A DNA stretch of 22,969 nt from a virus. Below the pieces are notes generated by a model. That model was not told where the DNA came from, searched no databases, and was given only the letters and a program-made list of their open reading frames with translations. The DNA is taken from positions 1 to 22,969 of the IMG/VR virus record IMGVR_UViG_3300050010_000747. One strand, given 5' to 3'. Shown here one piece after another: positions 6,426 through 14,599 of this stretch. Position numbers and translations under genes: made by a program. Positions within the stretch are counted from its first letter, which is position 1. The number at the start of each line of letters is the position of its first letter.

Positions 6426-8120
6426 ATGACCCAGCGACGCGATAGCCGCGATGATTTGTGGGACACCTTTGAGCTGGGTGTGACGACGGGCTTGACCACC
6501 TCGTCGCTCAAGTCGTGCAGCCGGTGGGCTGAGTATCGCAGGGTGATGGGAGCACCCTTCCCTGGTCCTTACAGCTTCCTGCATCACCCTTGGTGCCGAG
6601 AGATTCACAACAGCAAGGCGGCCTTCACCGTGGCGATGAAGGCCGCCCAGTTGGGTATCACGGAAGCGGGGATCAATCGAGCATTCTACACGCTCGACCA
6701 GTTGAAGCGTGATGTGCTGTACGTGCTTCCCACGACGTTGAATGCGAGCGACTTTTCCAAGGCCCGTTTCGCCACCGCACTGAAGCTCAGCCCGTATCTC
6801 AAAGCGTTGTTTGTGGACACCAACACCGTAGGCCTCAAGTCCACGGGCACCAATGTCCTGTACATTCGCGGCTCCCGCGGCGATTCCAACCTGAAGTCCA
6901 TTCCGGTTTCGGAACTGGTCCTGGACGAATTGGATGAAATGGACACCAAGGCCATCTGGCTGGCCTTGGAGCGGTTGTCCGGCCAGATCGAGAAGCACGT
7001 CGTCGCCATCTCGACGCCGACCGTGCCGAAGTACGGCATCCACAAGCTCTTCCTGACCAGCACGCAGGAACATTTCTACTTCAAGTGCCCGCACTGCGGC
7101 CGATCGACCGAGCTACTTTGGCCGGACTGCGTGGAGATCATCGGTGAGACGGTGAGCGATCCGCGCTGCGTGGAGTCGTTCATCAAGTGCAAGGAGTGCA
7201 AGCACAAGCTGGACCACCAAGCCAAGACGGAGTTCCTCTCCGGCGGCCTGTGGCAGCCGACCAATCCGCAGGCGGACCCGCGGGAATCCCGTGGCTTTTA
7301 CGCCAACCAGCTTTACTCGTCCACCGTGACCCCCGGTGAGATTGTCATCGCGCATTTCCGCGGGCAGGGGGACGAAGCAGCCAACAAGGAATTCCACAAC
7401 TCGAAGATCGGCATCCCCTTCCTTGGCGAGGGCGCGCAGGTCTCCGATGCGATGCTGGACGCCGCGGTGCGGAAGCACACGACGCGCGACGTGCGGCCAG
7501 CGGTCGGCGGCCGACGCTGCATCACGATGGGCGTGGACCAGGGCAAGACCGGCTACATCACGGTCGTCGAGTGGATATTCGACGGCGACCGGCGTGTGGA
7601 CATCAACCTGGCGGCGGTGGGCAAGCTGCTCTGGTATGGCAAGTTTCGGGAAGAGGACTGGAACTATGTCGGCCAGTTGATGCGGGAGTGGCAAATCCTG
7701 TCCTGCGTAGTGGACGCTGATCCGAACATCAACGACGCCCGGCGGTTTGCCCGCAAGTTCTACGGTTATGTCCATCTGTGCCGTTATCGGCGAGGCATCA
7801 CGGCGAAAGAGATAGCGGTCAGCGAGGAAGACACCGGCGCGCCGATGGCGACCTGCGACCGCAGTAATTGGTTGAGTTGCACGCTCAGCCGCTTCAAGAC
7901 CAATCCCTCACGGCTGTTGTTGCCGGCCGACATTTCGCTGGAGTTCCGCGAGCACGTCAAGAACCTCGTGCGGACCTACGAAAAGGACGATCACGGCAAC
8001 CCGGAGGCGACCTACGTGAACACCGGACCCGACCACTACGCCCACGCGCTGTGTTACTCCGACATCGCACTGACTTTTGTACCGTCAGTGGGCGGCACCA
8101 ACATTGGTAAGGTTCTCTAA
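6426..8120 (+). CDS. Terminase large subunit, lambda GpA type
   Basis: The product (564 aa from ATG 6426, or 568 aa from GTG 6414) is a DNA-packaging motor with nuclease. Counting from the GTG start, KAAQLGITE (Lys76) matches the deviant Walker A of lambda GpA, where the lysine comes first. SELVLDELDEMD (Asp171, Glu172) is Walker B. A zinc knuckle CPHCG...CKECK lies in the middle (about 220-260). The nuclease part shows MGVDQGKTG, VVDADPNINDARRF and a late DHYAHALCY, typical acidic residues of the RNase H-like fold. A GGTGG lies eight bases before ATG 6426, so I prefer that start. It heads the head-gene module and is followed at once by an HNH gene and the portal gene. Confidence 0.93.
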   Translation: MTQRRDSRDDLWDTFELGVTTGLTTSSLKSCSRWAEYRRVMGAPFPGPYSFLHHPWCREIHNSKAAFTVAMKAAQLGITEAGINRAFYTLDQLKRDVLYVLPTTLNASDFSKARFATALKLSPYLKALFVDTNTVGLKSTGTNVLYIRGSRGDSNLKSIPVSELVLDELDEMDTKAIWLALERLSGQIEKHVVAISTPTVPKYGIHKLFLTSTQEHFYFKCPHCGRSTELLWPDCVEIIGETVSDPRCVESFIKCKECKHKLDHQAKTEFLSGGLWQPTNPQADPRESRGFYANQLYSSTVTPGEIVIAHFRGQGDEAANKEFHNSKIGIPFLGEGAQVSDAMLDAAVRKHTTRDVRPAVGGRRCITMGVDQGKTGYITVVEWIFDGDRRVDINLAAVGKLLWYGKFREEDWNYVGQLMREWQILSCVVDADPNINDARRFARKFYGYVHLCRYRRGITAKEIAVSEEDTGAPMATCDRSNWLSCTLSRFKTNPSRLLLPADISLEFREHVKNLVRTYEKDDHGNPEATYVNTGPDHYAHALCYSDIALTFVPSVGGTNIGKVL

Positions 8121-8150
8121 TCCTTTGGAAACGTGCGGAGGTTGTTTGTC

Positions 8151-8588
8151 ATGGAACAAACTGCCCCGCTGACAAAGAAATGCAAAGGACCGTGCAGTCA
8201 AGTTCGGCCGTTGAGTGATTTCCACAGGGACAGGAATCAGTCGGATGGTCGGGTGCCTTGGTGCAAGGCGTGTACACAGGAGCGAGTACAACGTCAGCGA
8301 ACTCCCGCACGGAATCGCAAGTATAACCTGAAAAAGTGTTACGGCATTACACCTGACGACTATGCACGGCTGCTAGCTGCCCAAGGTGGCGTGTGTGCAA
8401 TCTGTGGCTCGCCCAGTCCTGGTCCAAAGGAAACGAATTTTCACGTTGACCACGACCATGCGACGGGTCACCTGCGTGGTCTCCTCTGTGAATGTTGTAA
8501 CCTCGGCATCGGTTACTTCGACAGTCCGGACCATCTTGACAAGGCCGCCGCTTACCTGAGACATAAGGAGTGCCCTCTTGACTGTTGA
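8151..8588 (+). CDS. HNH endonuclease, endonuclease VII family
   Basis: The 145-aa protein has an N-terminal zinc-finger-like part (CKGPCSQVRPLSDF...WCKACTQ) and a C-terminal domain GVCAICG...FHVDHDHATGHLRGLLCECCNLGIG, which is the Cys4-zinc plus DHD signature of endonuclease VII-like recombination endonucleases. GGAGG lies nine bases before ATG 8151. A GTG at 8133 is possible but lacks a site. HNH enzymes beside large terminases can support packaging, and this family also includes mobile endonucleases. By eye its base composition is less GC-rich than its neighbours, hinting at separate acquisition. Its last bases overlap the portal gene start. Confidence 0.9.
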   Translation: MEQTAPLTKKCKGPCSQVRPLSDFHRDRNQSDGRVPWCKACTQERVQRQRTPARNRKYNLKKCYGITPDDYARLLAAQGGVCAICGSPSPGPKETNFHVDHDHATGHLRGLLCECCNLGIGYFDSPDHLDKAAAYLRHKECPLDC

Positions 8589-10476
8589 ATTCATCACCAA
8601 CATCGTCGAGGTCAGGCACCCGAGCTACCTCAGCAGCCTGCTGGACTGGCGCAAGTGGCGTATCTGCTACAACGGCGGCGATTACTTTCGGAAGTTGTAC
8701 CTCCGCAAGTTCACCGCTCGTGAAGACGAGCAGGACTTCCAAGTACGCTCGGACATGACGCCCACCCCCACGTATGCGCGGGTGGCGATCGACGACGTGC
8801 GCAACGCCATTTTCCAACGGCTCAAGGACACCACCCGCCGTGGCGGCAGCCCAGCCTATCAGCGCGCGGTCGGCGGCCTCGACCTGGGCGTCGATCTCCG
8901 CGGCAATACCATGAACGGCTTCCTCGGCATCAAGGTGCTGACCGAGTTGCTCATCATGGGGCGCGTGGGCGTCTACGTAGATTCTCCCTCGGTCCCCGGC
9001 AACGCAACCCTGGCGGACGTGCAAAGGTTTCGTCCCTACTTGTATTTCTACCCCATCGAAGACATTTTGAGCTGGACCTGTGCCAAGCCGGACGAACCGT
9101 CCACGTTCCAGGCGCTCTTGCTCCGCGACGTGGTGCTGAACTTCGATCAGCGGACCTACCTGCCGACTACGACCGTCGAGCGGTTCCGCATGTTGTGGAT
9201 CGACCGCGACACCGGCAAGGTCAACCTGCAATTCCTGGACACCGCCGGCAATCCCATCGACCGCGAGGGGAATCCCGCCGGGGCCGTGGAGTTGGAGTTG
9301 ACCCGCATCCCCTTCGTGCTGTTGGACCTTGGCGACAGCATGATTAAGGATGTCATCAATCACCAGATCGCGCTGCTGAACCTGGTCTCCAGCGACGTGA
9401 ATTACGCCCTGAAGAGCAACTTCCCCTTCTATATCGAGCAGAAGGACCAGCGCGCCGGCGGCCAACACTTGAAGCAAGGGGTCGATGACGACGGCACGGC
9501 GACCACGGGCAGACAAGGCGCTGCGGACACCGACATCAAGGTCGGTGCGACCCAGGGCCGCCATTACGACAAGGGGATGAATGCGCCCGCGTTCATCAAT
9601 CCGTCCGCCGAACCGCTCAAGGCGTCGATGGACCTGCAAGCCAAGCTGGAGGACGACATCCGCAAGCTGATCCATCTGGCCGTGGCGGACACGGCAAACC
9701 GGGCCACGGCGGAATCGAAGTCGATGGACAACCAGGGCCTTGAAGCCGGTTTGTCTTATATCGGCCTGGTGCTGGAAGCAGCGGAGCGGCAGATCGCCGA
9801 GTTTTGGGCGGCTTACGAGGAACGGAGTCCTTCGCAACGGAACGTGGCCACGGTCAAGTATCCTGACCGCTACAGCCTCAAGACGGATTCCGACCGGATT
9901 GCGGAGGCCCAAAGCCTGGTCAAGCTGATGTACGCCGTGCCTGGCCAGAGGGTGAAGCGCGAGTTGGCGAAGAACATTGTGCTGGCTCTTTTGGGCGGCA
10001 AGATCGGCGTCGGTGACATCCAGGCCATCTTCGACGAGATTGACAAAGCCCCTTATGCCACCAGCGACCCCACCACCATCATTGCGGCGGTCGAGGCGGG
10101 CTTGTGCGGCGAGAAGACCGGCTCGATGGCCTTGGGCTTCAACGATGACGAGCACGTCCAGGCGGCTGCGGATCACGCCGCCAGGGCGATTCGGATTTTG
10201 CAGGCGCAGCAGAAGGGCGGTCAACTGGGTTCGCAGACCACCGGGTCCACCAGCCGTGATCCGGCCACCGAGAAGTTTGCTGGTTCGGAATCGACGGCCT
10301 TGAACGAGGTCGCTGGGAACATGAACAGCGACGCCGGGGCACGGGGCGTAGGCGATCTTTCGGCGAATCCCGGTGCTGGCAAGGAAGAGAAAGCGGCCAG
10401 CCGGGATACCACGTTGAGTGACAAGACGAAGCCACCGGTCCGCGGGCCAGGCAAGAACTCTCAACAGGAATCATAG
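8578..10476 (+). CDS. Portal protein (DUF4055-like)
   Basis: The 632-aa protein has the length, position and overall pattern of phage portal proteins, the dodecameric ring through which DNA enters the capsid. Parts include the N-terminal [10 protein letters not shown] and [23 protein letters not shown] region, and the helical stem region with [16 protein letters not shown] and [21 protein letters not shown]. It ends in a polar, likely disordered tail. The start is TTG at 8578. AAGGAG sits seven bases upstream, and no ATG is suitable. The gene overlaps the HNH gene by 11 bases. The match is to the DUF4055-type portals by recall, not by search. Confidence 0.85.
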   Translation: MTVEFITNIVEVRHPSYLSSLLDWRKWRICYNGGDYFRKLYLRKFTAREDEQDFQVRSDMTPTPTYARVAIDDVRNAIFQRLKDTTRRGGSPAYQRAVGGLDLGVDLRGNTMNGFLGIKVLTELLIMGRVGVYVDSPSVPGNATLADVQRFRPYLYFYPIEDILSWTCAKPDEPSTFQALLLRDVVLNFDQRTYLPTTTVERFRMLWIDRDTGKVNLQFLDTAGNPIDREGNPAGAVELELTRIPFVLLDLGDSMIKDVINHQIALLNLVSSDVNYALKSNFPFYIEQKDQRAGGQHLKQGVDDDGTATTGRQGAADTDIKVGATQGRHYDKGMNAPAFINPSAEPLKASMDLQAKLEDDIRKLIHLAVADTANRATAESKSMDNQGLEAGLSYIGLVLEAAERQIAEFWAAYEERSPSQRNVATVKYPDRYSLKTDSDRIAEAQSLVKLMYAVPGQRVKRELAKNIVLALLGGKIGVGDIQAIFDEIDKAPYATSDPTTIIAAVEAGLCGEKTGSMALGFNDDEHVQAAADHAARAIRILQAQQKGGQLGSQTTGSTSRDPATEKFAGSESTALNEVAGNMNSDAGARGVGDLSANPGAGKEEKAASRDTTLSDKTKPPVRGPGKNSQQES

Positions 10477-10478
10477 CC

Positions 10479-10802
10479 ATGTTGGAAATCAAAGAAACCT
10501 CGCCCACCAGCGAGTTGCAACACGGACACGTGGTGGTTGGTCCAACAGCGGTGCAGTTGACCATTTTGAATTCTCAACTGAATCGCGGCGTCTTGCTGCG
10601 TGCGCCGGGTGCTGGCGACCTTTATCCGAACACCGACATCATTTTCATCGGCCGCAGCACCGTGACGGCCGACGCAAACCCGGCTACGGGTGGGATGCCC
10701 CTTTTGCCGGGTGCCGTCCTCGAACTGCCAGTGGACGACGCTTCGCAGATTTATGCAGTCTCCCTGACTCCTGCACAAGACCTGGCGTGGATGGGGGTAT
10801 AG
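10479..10802 (+). CDS. Small structural protein, possible capsid decoration or fibre-base protein
   Basis: The 107-aa product follows the portal stop by two bases, with AGGA in front. It is beta-rich ([55 protein letters not shown]). This fits small jelly-roll-like head or spike proteins that sit between portal and capsid genes in many phages. No specific family recognised. It is two bases upstream of the collagen-like gene, so the two are probably made together, and it may be its anchor on the virion. Confidence 0.65.
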   Translation: MLEIKETSPTSELQHGHVVVGPTAVQLTILNSQLNRGVLLRAPGAGDLYPNTDIIFIGRSTVTADANPATGGMPLLPGAVLELPVDDASQIYAVSLTPAQDLAWMGV

Positions 10803-10804
10803 TC

Positions 10805-11665
10805 ATGTTCGTATACAGCACACCTACTGGCGCGAGCGGTCCGGAAGGGGCGACCGGTCCTTCCGGCGGCCCTACGGGTCCGAGTGGCGCGACAGGCGCT
10901 ACTGGCCCTTCAGGGCGCATCGGACCGACTGGCGCGCAGGGTGCAACTGGCCCTGTTGGTGCTACGGGTGCTGTAGGAGCTACTGGTGCCGCTGGCTACA
11001 CAGGTGCGAGCGGTCCCACAGGGCCTTCTGGACCCAGCGGGGCTACCGGCATCGGGGCTACCGGACCTGCTGGTGCGACTGGCCCTGCTGGCGCGACCGG
11101 GCCAACCGGCGTTGGCGCGACCGGGGCTACCGGTGCGACAGGCCCATCAGGTCCGATTGGTGAGACAGGCCCCGATGGTGCTACAGGACCCCAGGGTGTC
11201 GCCGGAGCAACGGGGCCCGATGGCGGCCCCACGGGACCGGTGGGCGCGACTGGGCCGCAAGGCGATGTTGGAGCAACGGGACCTACTGGGGCGACCGGGC
11301 CCATTGGCGTCGGAGCTACCGGCGCAGTGGGACCGACTGGCGTTACCGGAGCTACGGGACCTAGTGGTGCGACCGGACCTATTGGTGTCGGGGCTACCGG
11401 AGCTACGGGACCTAGCGGTGCGACCGGGCCTTTCGGCGTCGGGGCGACTGGCCCAACCGGACCTGTCGGTGATGTAGGAGACACAGGCCCTACAGGTGCG
11501 ATCGGCCCAACGGGCGCGCGCGGCCCTGCGGGGTCAATTGGCGCGACAGGGCCCACTGGCGCGACTGGCCCGAGCAACGGCGTGCCCAATCCGTCCACTT
11601 TGGCGGACGGCGTGTACTCTTTGAGCGTCACCGGCGGCGTAGCAACCTGGACTCCTGCCAGCTAG
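10805..11665 (+). CDS. Collagen-like fibre protein
   Basis: The 286-aa product is almost entirely Gly-X-Y triplets (about residues 9-257), mainly GAT, GPT, GPS and GAS, with a few short breaks. A capping segment ([29 protein letters not shown]) follows. Such collagen-like runs form trimeric rods in phage fibres. GGGGG precedes ATG 10805. An upstream in-frame extension to 10418 runs through two real genes and is spurious. Many Thr residues in the Y position are potential glycan sites, and a glycosyltransferase gene follows directly. Repetition makes length variation between relatives likely. Confidence 0.9.
   Translation: MFVYSTPTGASGPEGATGPSGGPTGPSGATGATGPSGRIGPTGAQGATGPVGATGAVGATGAAGYTGASGPTGPSGPSGATGIGATGPAGATGPAGATGPTGVGATGATGATGPSGPIGETGPDGATGPQGVAGATGPDGGPTGPVGATGPQGDVGATGPTGATGPIGVGATGAVGPTGVTGATGPSGATGPIGVGATGATGPSGATGPFGVGATGPTGPVGDVGDTGPTGAIGPTGARGPAGSIGATGPTGATGPSNGVPNPSTLADGVYSLSVTGGVATWTPAS
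10829..11575 (+). repeat. Collagen-type repeat tract (GGN-rich 9-base periodicity)
   Basis: About 249 codons in Gly-X-Y order form a degenerate tandem repeat with 9-base periodicity and recurring words such as GCGACCGG and GCTACGGG. Its reverse strand reads as a spurious proline-rich frame. Confidence 0.85.
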
Positions 11666-11721
11666 TGTCACCGTGAGATGCAGGCACGTGCTTCCCACTT
11701 GAACAGCCACACGAGAACCCA

Positions 11722-12876
11722 ATGCGATTTCACGTTGTCGCGCTGCCCCACACGCAAACGGCCATGAGCCATTCGGCCTGCGCCTTCACGATGAAGATTT
11801 TGCACTTCTGCCAGATGATGAGCAGCCTTGGACACGAGGTGTACCATTACGGCGTGGAAGGGAGCGAGGTCCAGGATTGTTGCATCGAAGACGTGACCAT
11901 CCTCTCCAAGGCCGAGCAGGGAGGTTTTTTCGGCGCGTATGATCCCAACGCCCTCTACGAAGTCGATTGGAGCGGCCGGGCACCCTACTGGCAGTTGACC
12001 AATGAGCGGGCAGCGGCCGAGATCAACAAGCGGAAGCGGCCGGGCGACTTCGTGTGCCTCATCATGGGCACCATCAACATCCCTCTGGCGAACGCCGTGG
12101 GCACGGACGTGATGGTGGTGGAGTACGGCATCGGCTACAACGGCACCTTCGCCAAGTACCGCGTGTTCGAGTCCTACGCCCACATGCACAAGATTTGGGG
12201 AGCCGAGGGCGGCTTCAACCCGGACGGCCGCTTTTACGACACCGTGATTCCCAACTACCTGAACCCGGCGGACTACCCGCAGGCGTCAGGCGTCAAGGGA
12301 GACTACTACCTTTACCTCGGCCGGCTGATCCAGCGGAAGGGCATCCACATCGCGGTCGAGACCTGCAAGCGGCTGGGAGCCAAGCTGAAGATCGCCGGGC
12401 AGGGATGCGTCAAGGTGGAAGGGAACCGCATTTTCTGTAAAGACGGCGAGGTCTACGAAGGCGACAACTTGGAGTACGTGGGCTTCGCCACGGGCAACAA
12501 GCGGGCCCTGCTTTACCAACAAGCGATCGCCACCTTTGTCCCTACGACATATATCGAGCCCTTCGGCGCGGTAGCGATCGAGAGTCAGATGGCGGGGACG
12601 CCGGCCATCACCACCGACTTCGGGGCTTTTCCCGAGACCGTAGAGCACGGCAAAACGGGCTTCCGCTGCCGCACACTCAACGAGTTTGTGCAGGCGGCCA
12701 AGCACGCACCGTCGCTGGACCCGCAGTACATCCACGATCACGCGGTAGCCCGCTACGCGATGGACAAGGTGAAGTGGAGCTACGAGACCTACTTCAGGCA
12801 GTTGCAGGACTTGTGGGGTGAGGGCTGGTATGCAGTCCACTCCGCGCCAGACGCACGGTGGTTGAACGGCGATTAG
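11722..12876 (+). CDS. Glycosyltransferase, GT4-type
   Basis: The 384-aa protein starts MRFHVVALPHTQTAMS and has the two-domain GT-B look. LGRLIQRKGIHIAVE (Arg201, Lys206) gives the donor-phosphate binding region, and EPFGAVAIES (Glu279, Glu287) is the E-x7-E motif of retaining group 1 transferases. NGTFAKYRVFESYAHMH is in the N-terminal domain. No membrane segment. It follows the collagen-like gene by 56 bases inside the head cluster. Likely acts in the cytoplasm of the infected cell, adding a sugar to a virion protein. The collagen-like fibre, rich in Thr, is the obvious candidate. Modifying host surface sugars is the alternative. Confidence 0.88.
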   Translation: MRFHVVALPHTQTAMSHSACAFTMKILHFCQMMSSLGHEVYHYGVEGSEVQDCCIEDVTILSKAEQGGFFGAYDPNALYEVDWSGRAPYWQLTNERAAAEINKRKRPGDFVCLIMGTINIPLANAVGTDVMVVEYGIGYNGTFAKYRVFESYAHMHKIWGAEGGFNPDGRFYDTVIPNYLNPADYPQASGVKGDYYLYLGRLIQRKGIHIAVETCKRLGAKLKIAGQGCVKVEGNRIFCKDGEVYEGDNLEYVGFATGNKRALLYQQAIATFVPTTYIEPFGAVAIESQMAGTPAITTDFGAFPETVEHGKTGFRCRTLNEFVQAAKHAPSLDPQYIHDHAVARYAMDKVKWSYETYFRQLQDLWGEGWYAVHSAPDARWLNGD

Positions 12877-12902
12877 AGGCAGCAGGCATTGGGAGGCAAA
12901 GC

Positions 12903-13472
12903 ATGGCCATTGACGCCGATTACTACGGTGATCTCAGCGACGCCGAAGCCTATTTCGCCGGCCGCCTGCACTCGCGAGCCTGGAACGACGCTGACGATGC
13001 CGACAAGCCGAAAGCCTTGTTGATGGCCCGGCGGCTGATCGACAACCTGAATTTCAAAGGCTGCAAACACGCCGTCTGGTTGTTCAAGCAGAACACCCCG
13101 CCGCCGTGGCGCAACCCGTATACCGAAATGTACAAGCGGGAGGCGGAAAGGATATACCGCGCGGAGGAGCGTGCGGCCGAGGCGAGTCAGCCGTTGGAGT
13201 TTCCCCGCGGCGCGGACACGACGGTGCCGGATGCGATCTGCCAGGCCCAATACGAGTTGGCCTACAGCCTCTTGGACGGCATCGACCCGCAGATGGAACT
13301 GGAAAACCTCTCCGTCACGGCCCAAGGCTATGCCGAGGTGCGCACGCACTTCGAGCGGAACATGGTGCCGATCGAACACATCATCAATCTCGTGCCGAAT
13401 CCCTTGGCCTGGTCGCTGCTGAAGCCGTTTCTGCGCGACGATCAGGCGGTTCGGCTGTCACGAGTTTCGTAG
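12903..13472 (+). CDS. DnaT-like/head-tail adaptor protein
   Basis: The 189-aa protein opens with DLSDAEAYFAGRLHSRAWNDADDADKPKALLMARRLIDNLNFKG, the pattern of the phage DnaT-like/gp6-type family: helical bundle, AYFA...W...KA...A...LI, later LEFPR. Despite the name, such proteins sit at the head-tail connector in phage gene order. GGGAGG lies in front of ATG 12903. An earlier in-frame start at 12858 overlaps the previous gene and has no site. The later part (AICQAQYELAYSLLDG...) is helical. It lies upstream of scaffold and capsid genes, which is an unusual place for an adaptor. Confidence 0.7.
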   Translation: MAIDADYYGDLSDAEAYFAGRLHSRAWNDADDADKPKALLMARRLIDNLNFKGCKHAVWLFKQNTPPPWRNPYTEMYKREAERIYRAEERAAEASQPLEFPRGADTTVPDAICQAQYELAYSLLDGIDPQMELENLSVTAQGYAEVRTHFERNMVPIEHIINLVPNPLAWSLLKPFLRDDQAVRLSRVS

Positions 13473-13490
13473 CCCGGCGTCTGCCGGGCT
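13471..13490 (+). other. Perfect GC hairpin at the end of the adaptor gene
   Basis: AGCCCGGC and GCCGGGCT form an 8-bp stem around GTCT. It overlaps the TAG stop codon (13470-13472). There is no T run, so it is at best a weak terminator. It may block 3' decay or slow ribosomes. Confidence 0.5.
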
Positions 13491-13600
13491 CCATTGCTGG
13501 GCCAACGCGGCGGCCCGTTTCAAGGCCGTGGCTTCGAGACACCAAGGCGGACCACGACGCTTGGAGTCTGCACCTTCATCGTGGGTGTGGGAATCGTGTG

Positions 13601-14512
13601 ATGCAGAATCTCTATTTGTCGCAAGCGGTGTTGGCTTCTTACGAGGGCGAGGGCGGTGCGGGTGCCGGCGTAGGCTCGGGTGCCGCTGGAGGCGCGGGCG
13701 TCGGTGATGCCGGCGCGGGCGCTGGTGCGGGTGCTGGTGTTGGCGCTGGCGCTGGCACGAACGCAGGTGCCGGAGCGGCCGATGCCCGTTTCACGCAGGA
13801 TGACTTGAATCGCATCCTCGCCGAGGACAAGCGAAAGCACCAACAGCAGTTGCAGCGGGTCGAGAAGATGCTGGAGGAGGTGTCGGCGTCCAAGAACCTT
13901 ACCCTCCAAGAGCGTGAGCAGATGGCCCAGCAGTTGGAAGACCTGCGGAAGGAGACGCGGACGAAGGAACAGCAACAGGCTCACGAGAAGAAGCAACTGG
14001 AAGAGCAGTATCAGAAGAATCTGACGGACGAAAAGAAGGCCCGCGAGGTGTGGGAAATCCGCTACCGTGGCGAAACGGTGGAGCGGGCCTTGATGGATGC
14101 CGCCGTCAGCGGTGATGCGTTCAACACCAACACGGTCATGTCCGTGTTGCGTCCCATGACTCGCTTGACCGAAATCACGGACGAAAAGACGGGCAAGGGA
14201 GCGGGGAAATTCAAGGTCGTGGTGGACTTCCCGGACACCGATCCCAATACCGGCGAGCCGACAGTGACCTTGCACACGCCCGAGAGCGCTGTGAAGCGGA
14301 TGAAAGAGTTGCCGCAAGTCTACGGCAACCTCTTCAAGTCCGGAGTCGTCAGCGGCATCGGGTCGAGTGCGGCAACCGGCGGCCTGGCGTCGGGCAGCGG
14401 CGGCAAACTTGATCCACGGAGGCTGACTCAACAGCAATACATGGAAATCCGCGAGAAGAACCCTGAACTTCTCGGGCTGCGTGCCCCCAAAAAGGGCAAG
14501 TTGAGCCGCTAG
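13601..14512 (+). CDS. Scaffold-like protein with Gly/Ala-rich segment and coiled coil
   Basis: The 303-aa protein precedes the major capsid gene and shows the usual scaffold profile: a long charged coiled coil (about residues 65-160, rich in Glu, Lys, Gln), followed by a C-terminal part ending in a basic tail (APKKGKLSR) suited to binding coat protein. Residues 20-60 are nearly pure Gly/Ala/Val repeats. The first residues MQNLYLSQAVLA resemble the beginning of the capsid protein. ATG 13601 follows GTGTG with no strong ribosome site. The frame is open back to 13106, but that part overlaps the adaptor gene and is Arg/Gly-rich noise. Scaffolds guide capsid assembly and are then released. Confidence 0.8.
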   Translation: MQNLYLSQAVLASYEGEGGAGAGVGSGAAGGAGVGDAGAGAGAGAGVGAGAGTNAGAGAADARFTQDDLNRILAEDKRKHQQQLQRVEKMLEEVSASKNLTLQEREQMAQQLEDLRKETRTKEQQQAHEKKQLEEQYQKNLTDEKKAREVWEIRYRGETVERALMDAAVSGDAFNTNTVMSVLRPMTRLTEITDEKTGKGAGKFKVVVDFPDTDPNTGEPTVTLHTPESAVKRMKELPQVYGNLFKSGVVSGIGSSAATGGLASGSGGKLDPRRLTQQQYMEIREKNPELLGLRAPKKGKLSR

Positions 14513-14543
14513 TAGTTTTCTTCATCAGGGGTTCGTCGTCAAG

Positions 14544-14565
14544 AAGCCGCATGTCGCGGCTTTTT
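14544..14565 (+). terminator. Intrinsic terminator between scaffold and capsid genes
   Basis: AAGCCGC and GCGGCTT (14544-14550, 14556-14562) form a 7-bp stem with loop ATGTC followed by a T run. It lies 32 bases after the scaffold stop. It would lower readthrough, so the capsid gene may also have its own promoter. Confidence 0.7.
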
Positions 14566-14599
14566 GTGTTTCTTGAACTGACAACTACGGAGCAAAACG

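Noticed and set aside
6490-6520. Loss of the ATP-binding lysine in the terminase
   Set aside because: The classical GKS/T is absent, but KAAQLGITE aligns with the lambda-type deviant Walker A, in which lysine is the first residue, so the site is probably intact.
8347-10464. 705-codon open frame on the - strand opposite the HNH and portal genes
   Set aside because: Its translation is Arg/His/Val/Gly-rich antisense noise of a GC-rich gene. The + strand portal frame has a proper ribosome site and recognisable pattern.
10829-11575. Possible CRISPR-like or other spaced repeat
   Set aside because: The repetition is a continuous 9-base codon pattern for Gly-X-Y, without constant repeats and unique spacers.
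10996-11631. Proline-rich - strand frame (GPVAP repeats)
   Set aside because: It is the exact antisense of the collagen-like repeat and has no start signal.
13106-13600. N-terminal extension of the scaffold frame
   Set aside because: The extension overlaps the adaptor gene in another frame and is Arg/Gly-rich. The motif-bearing start is ATG 13601.
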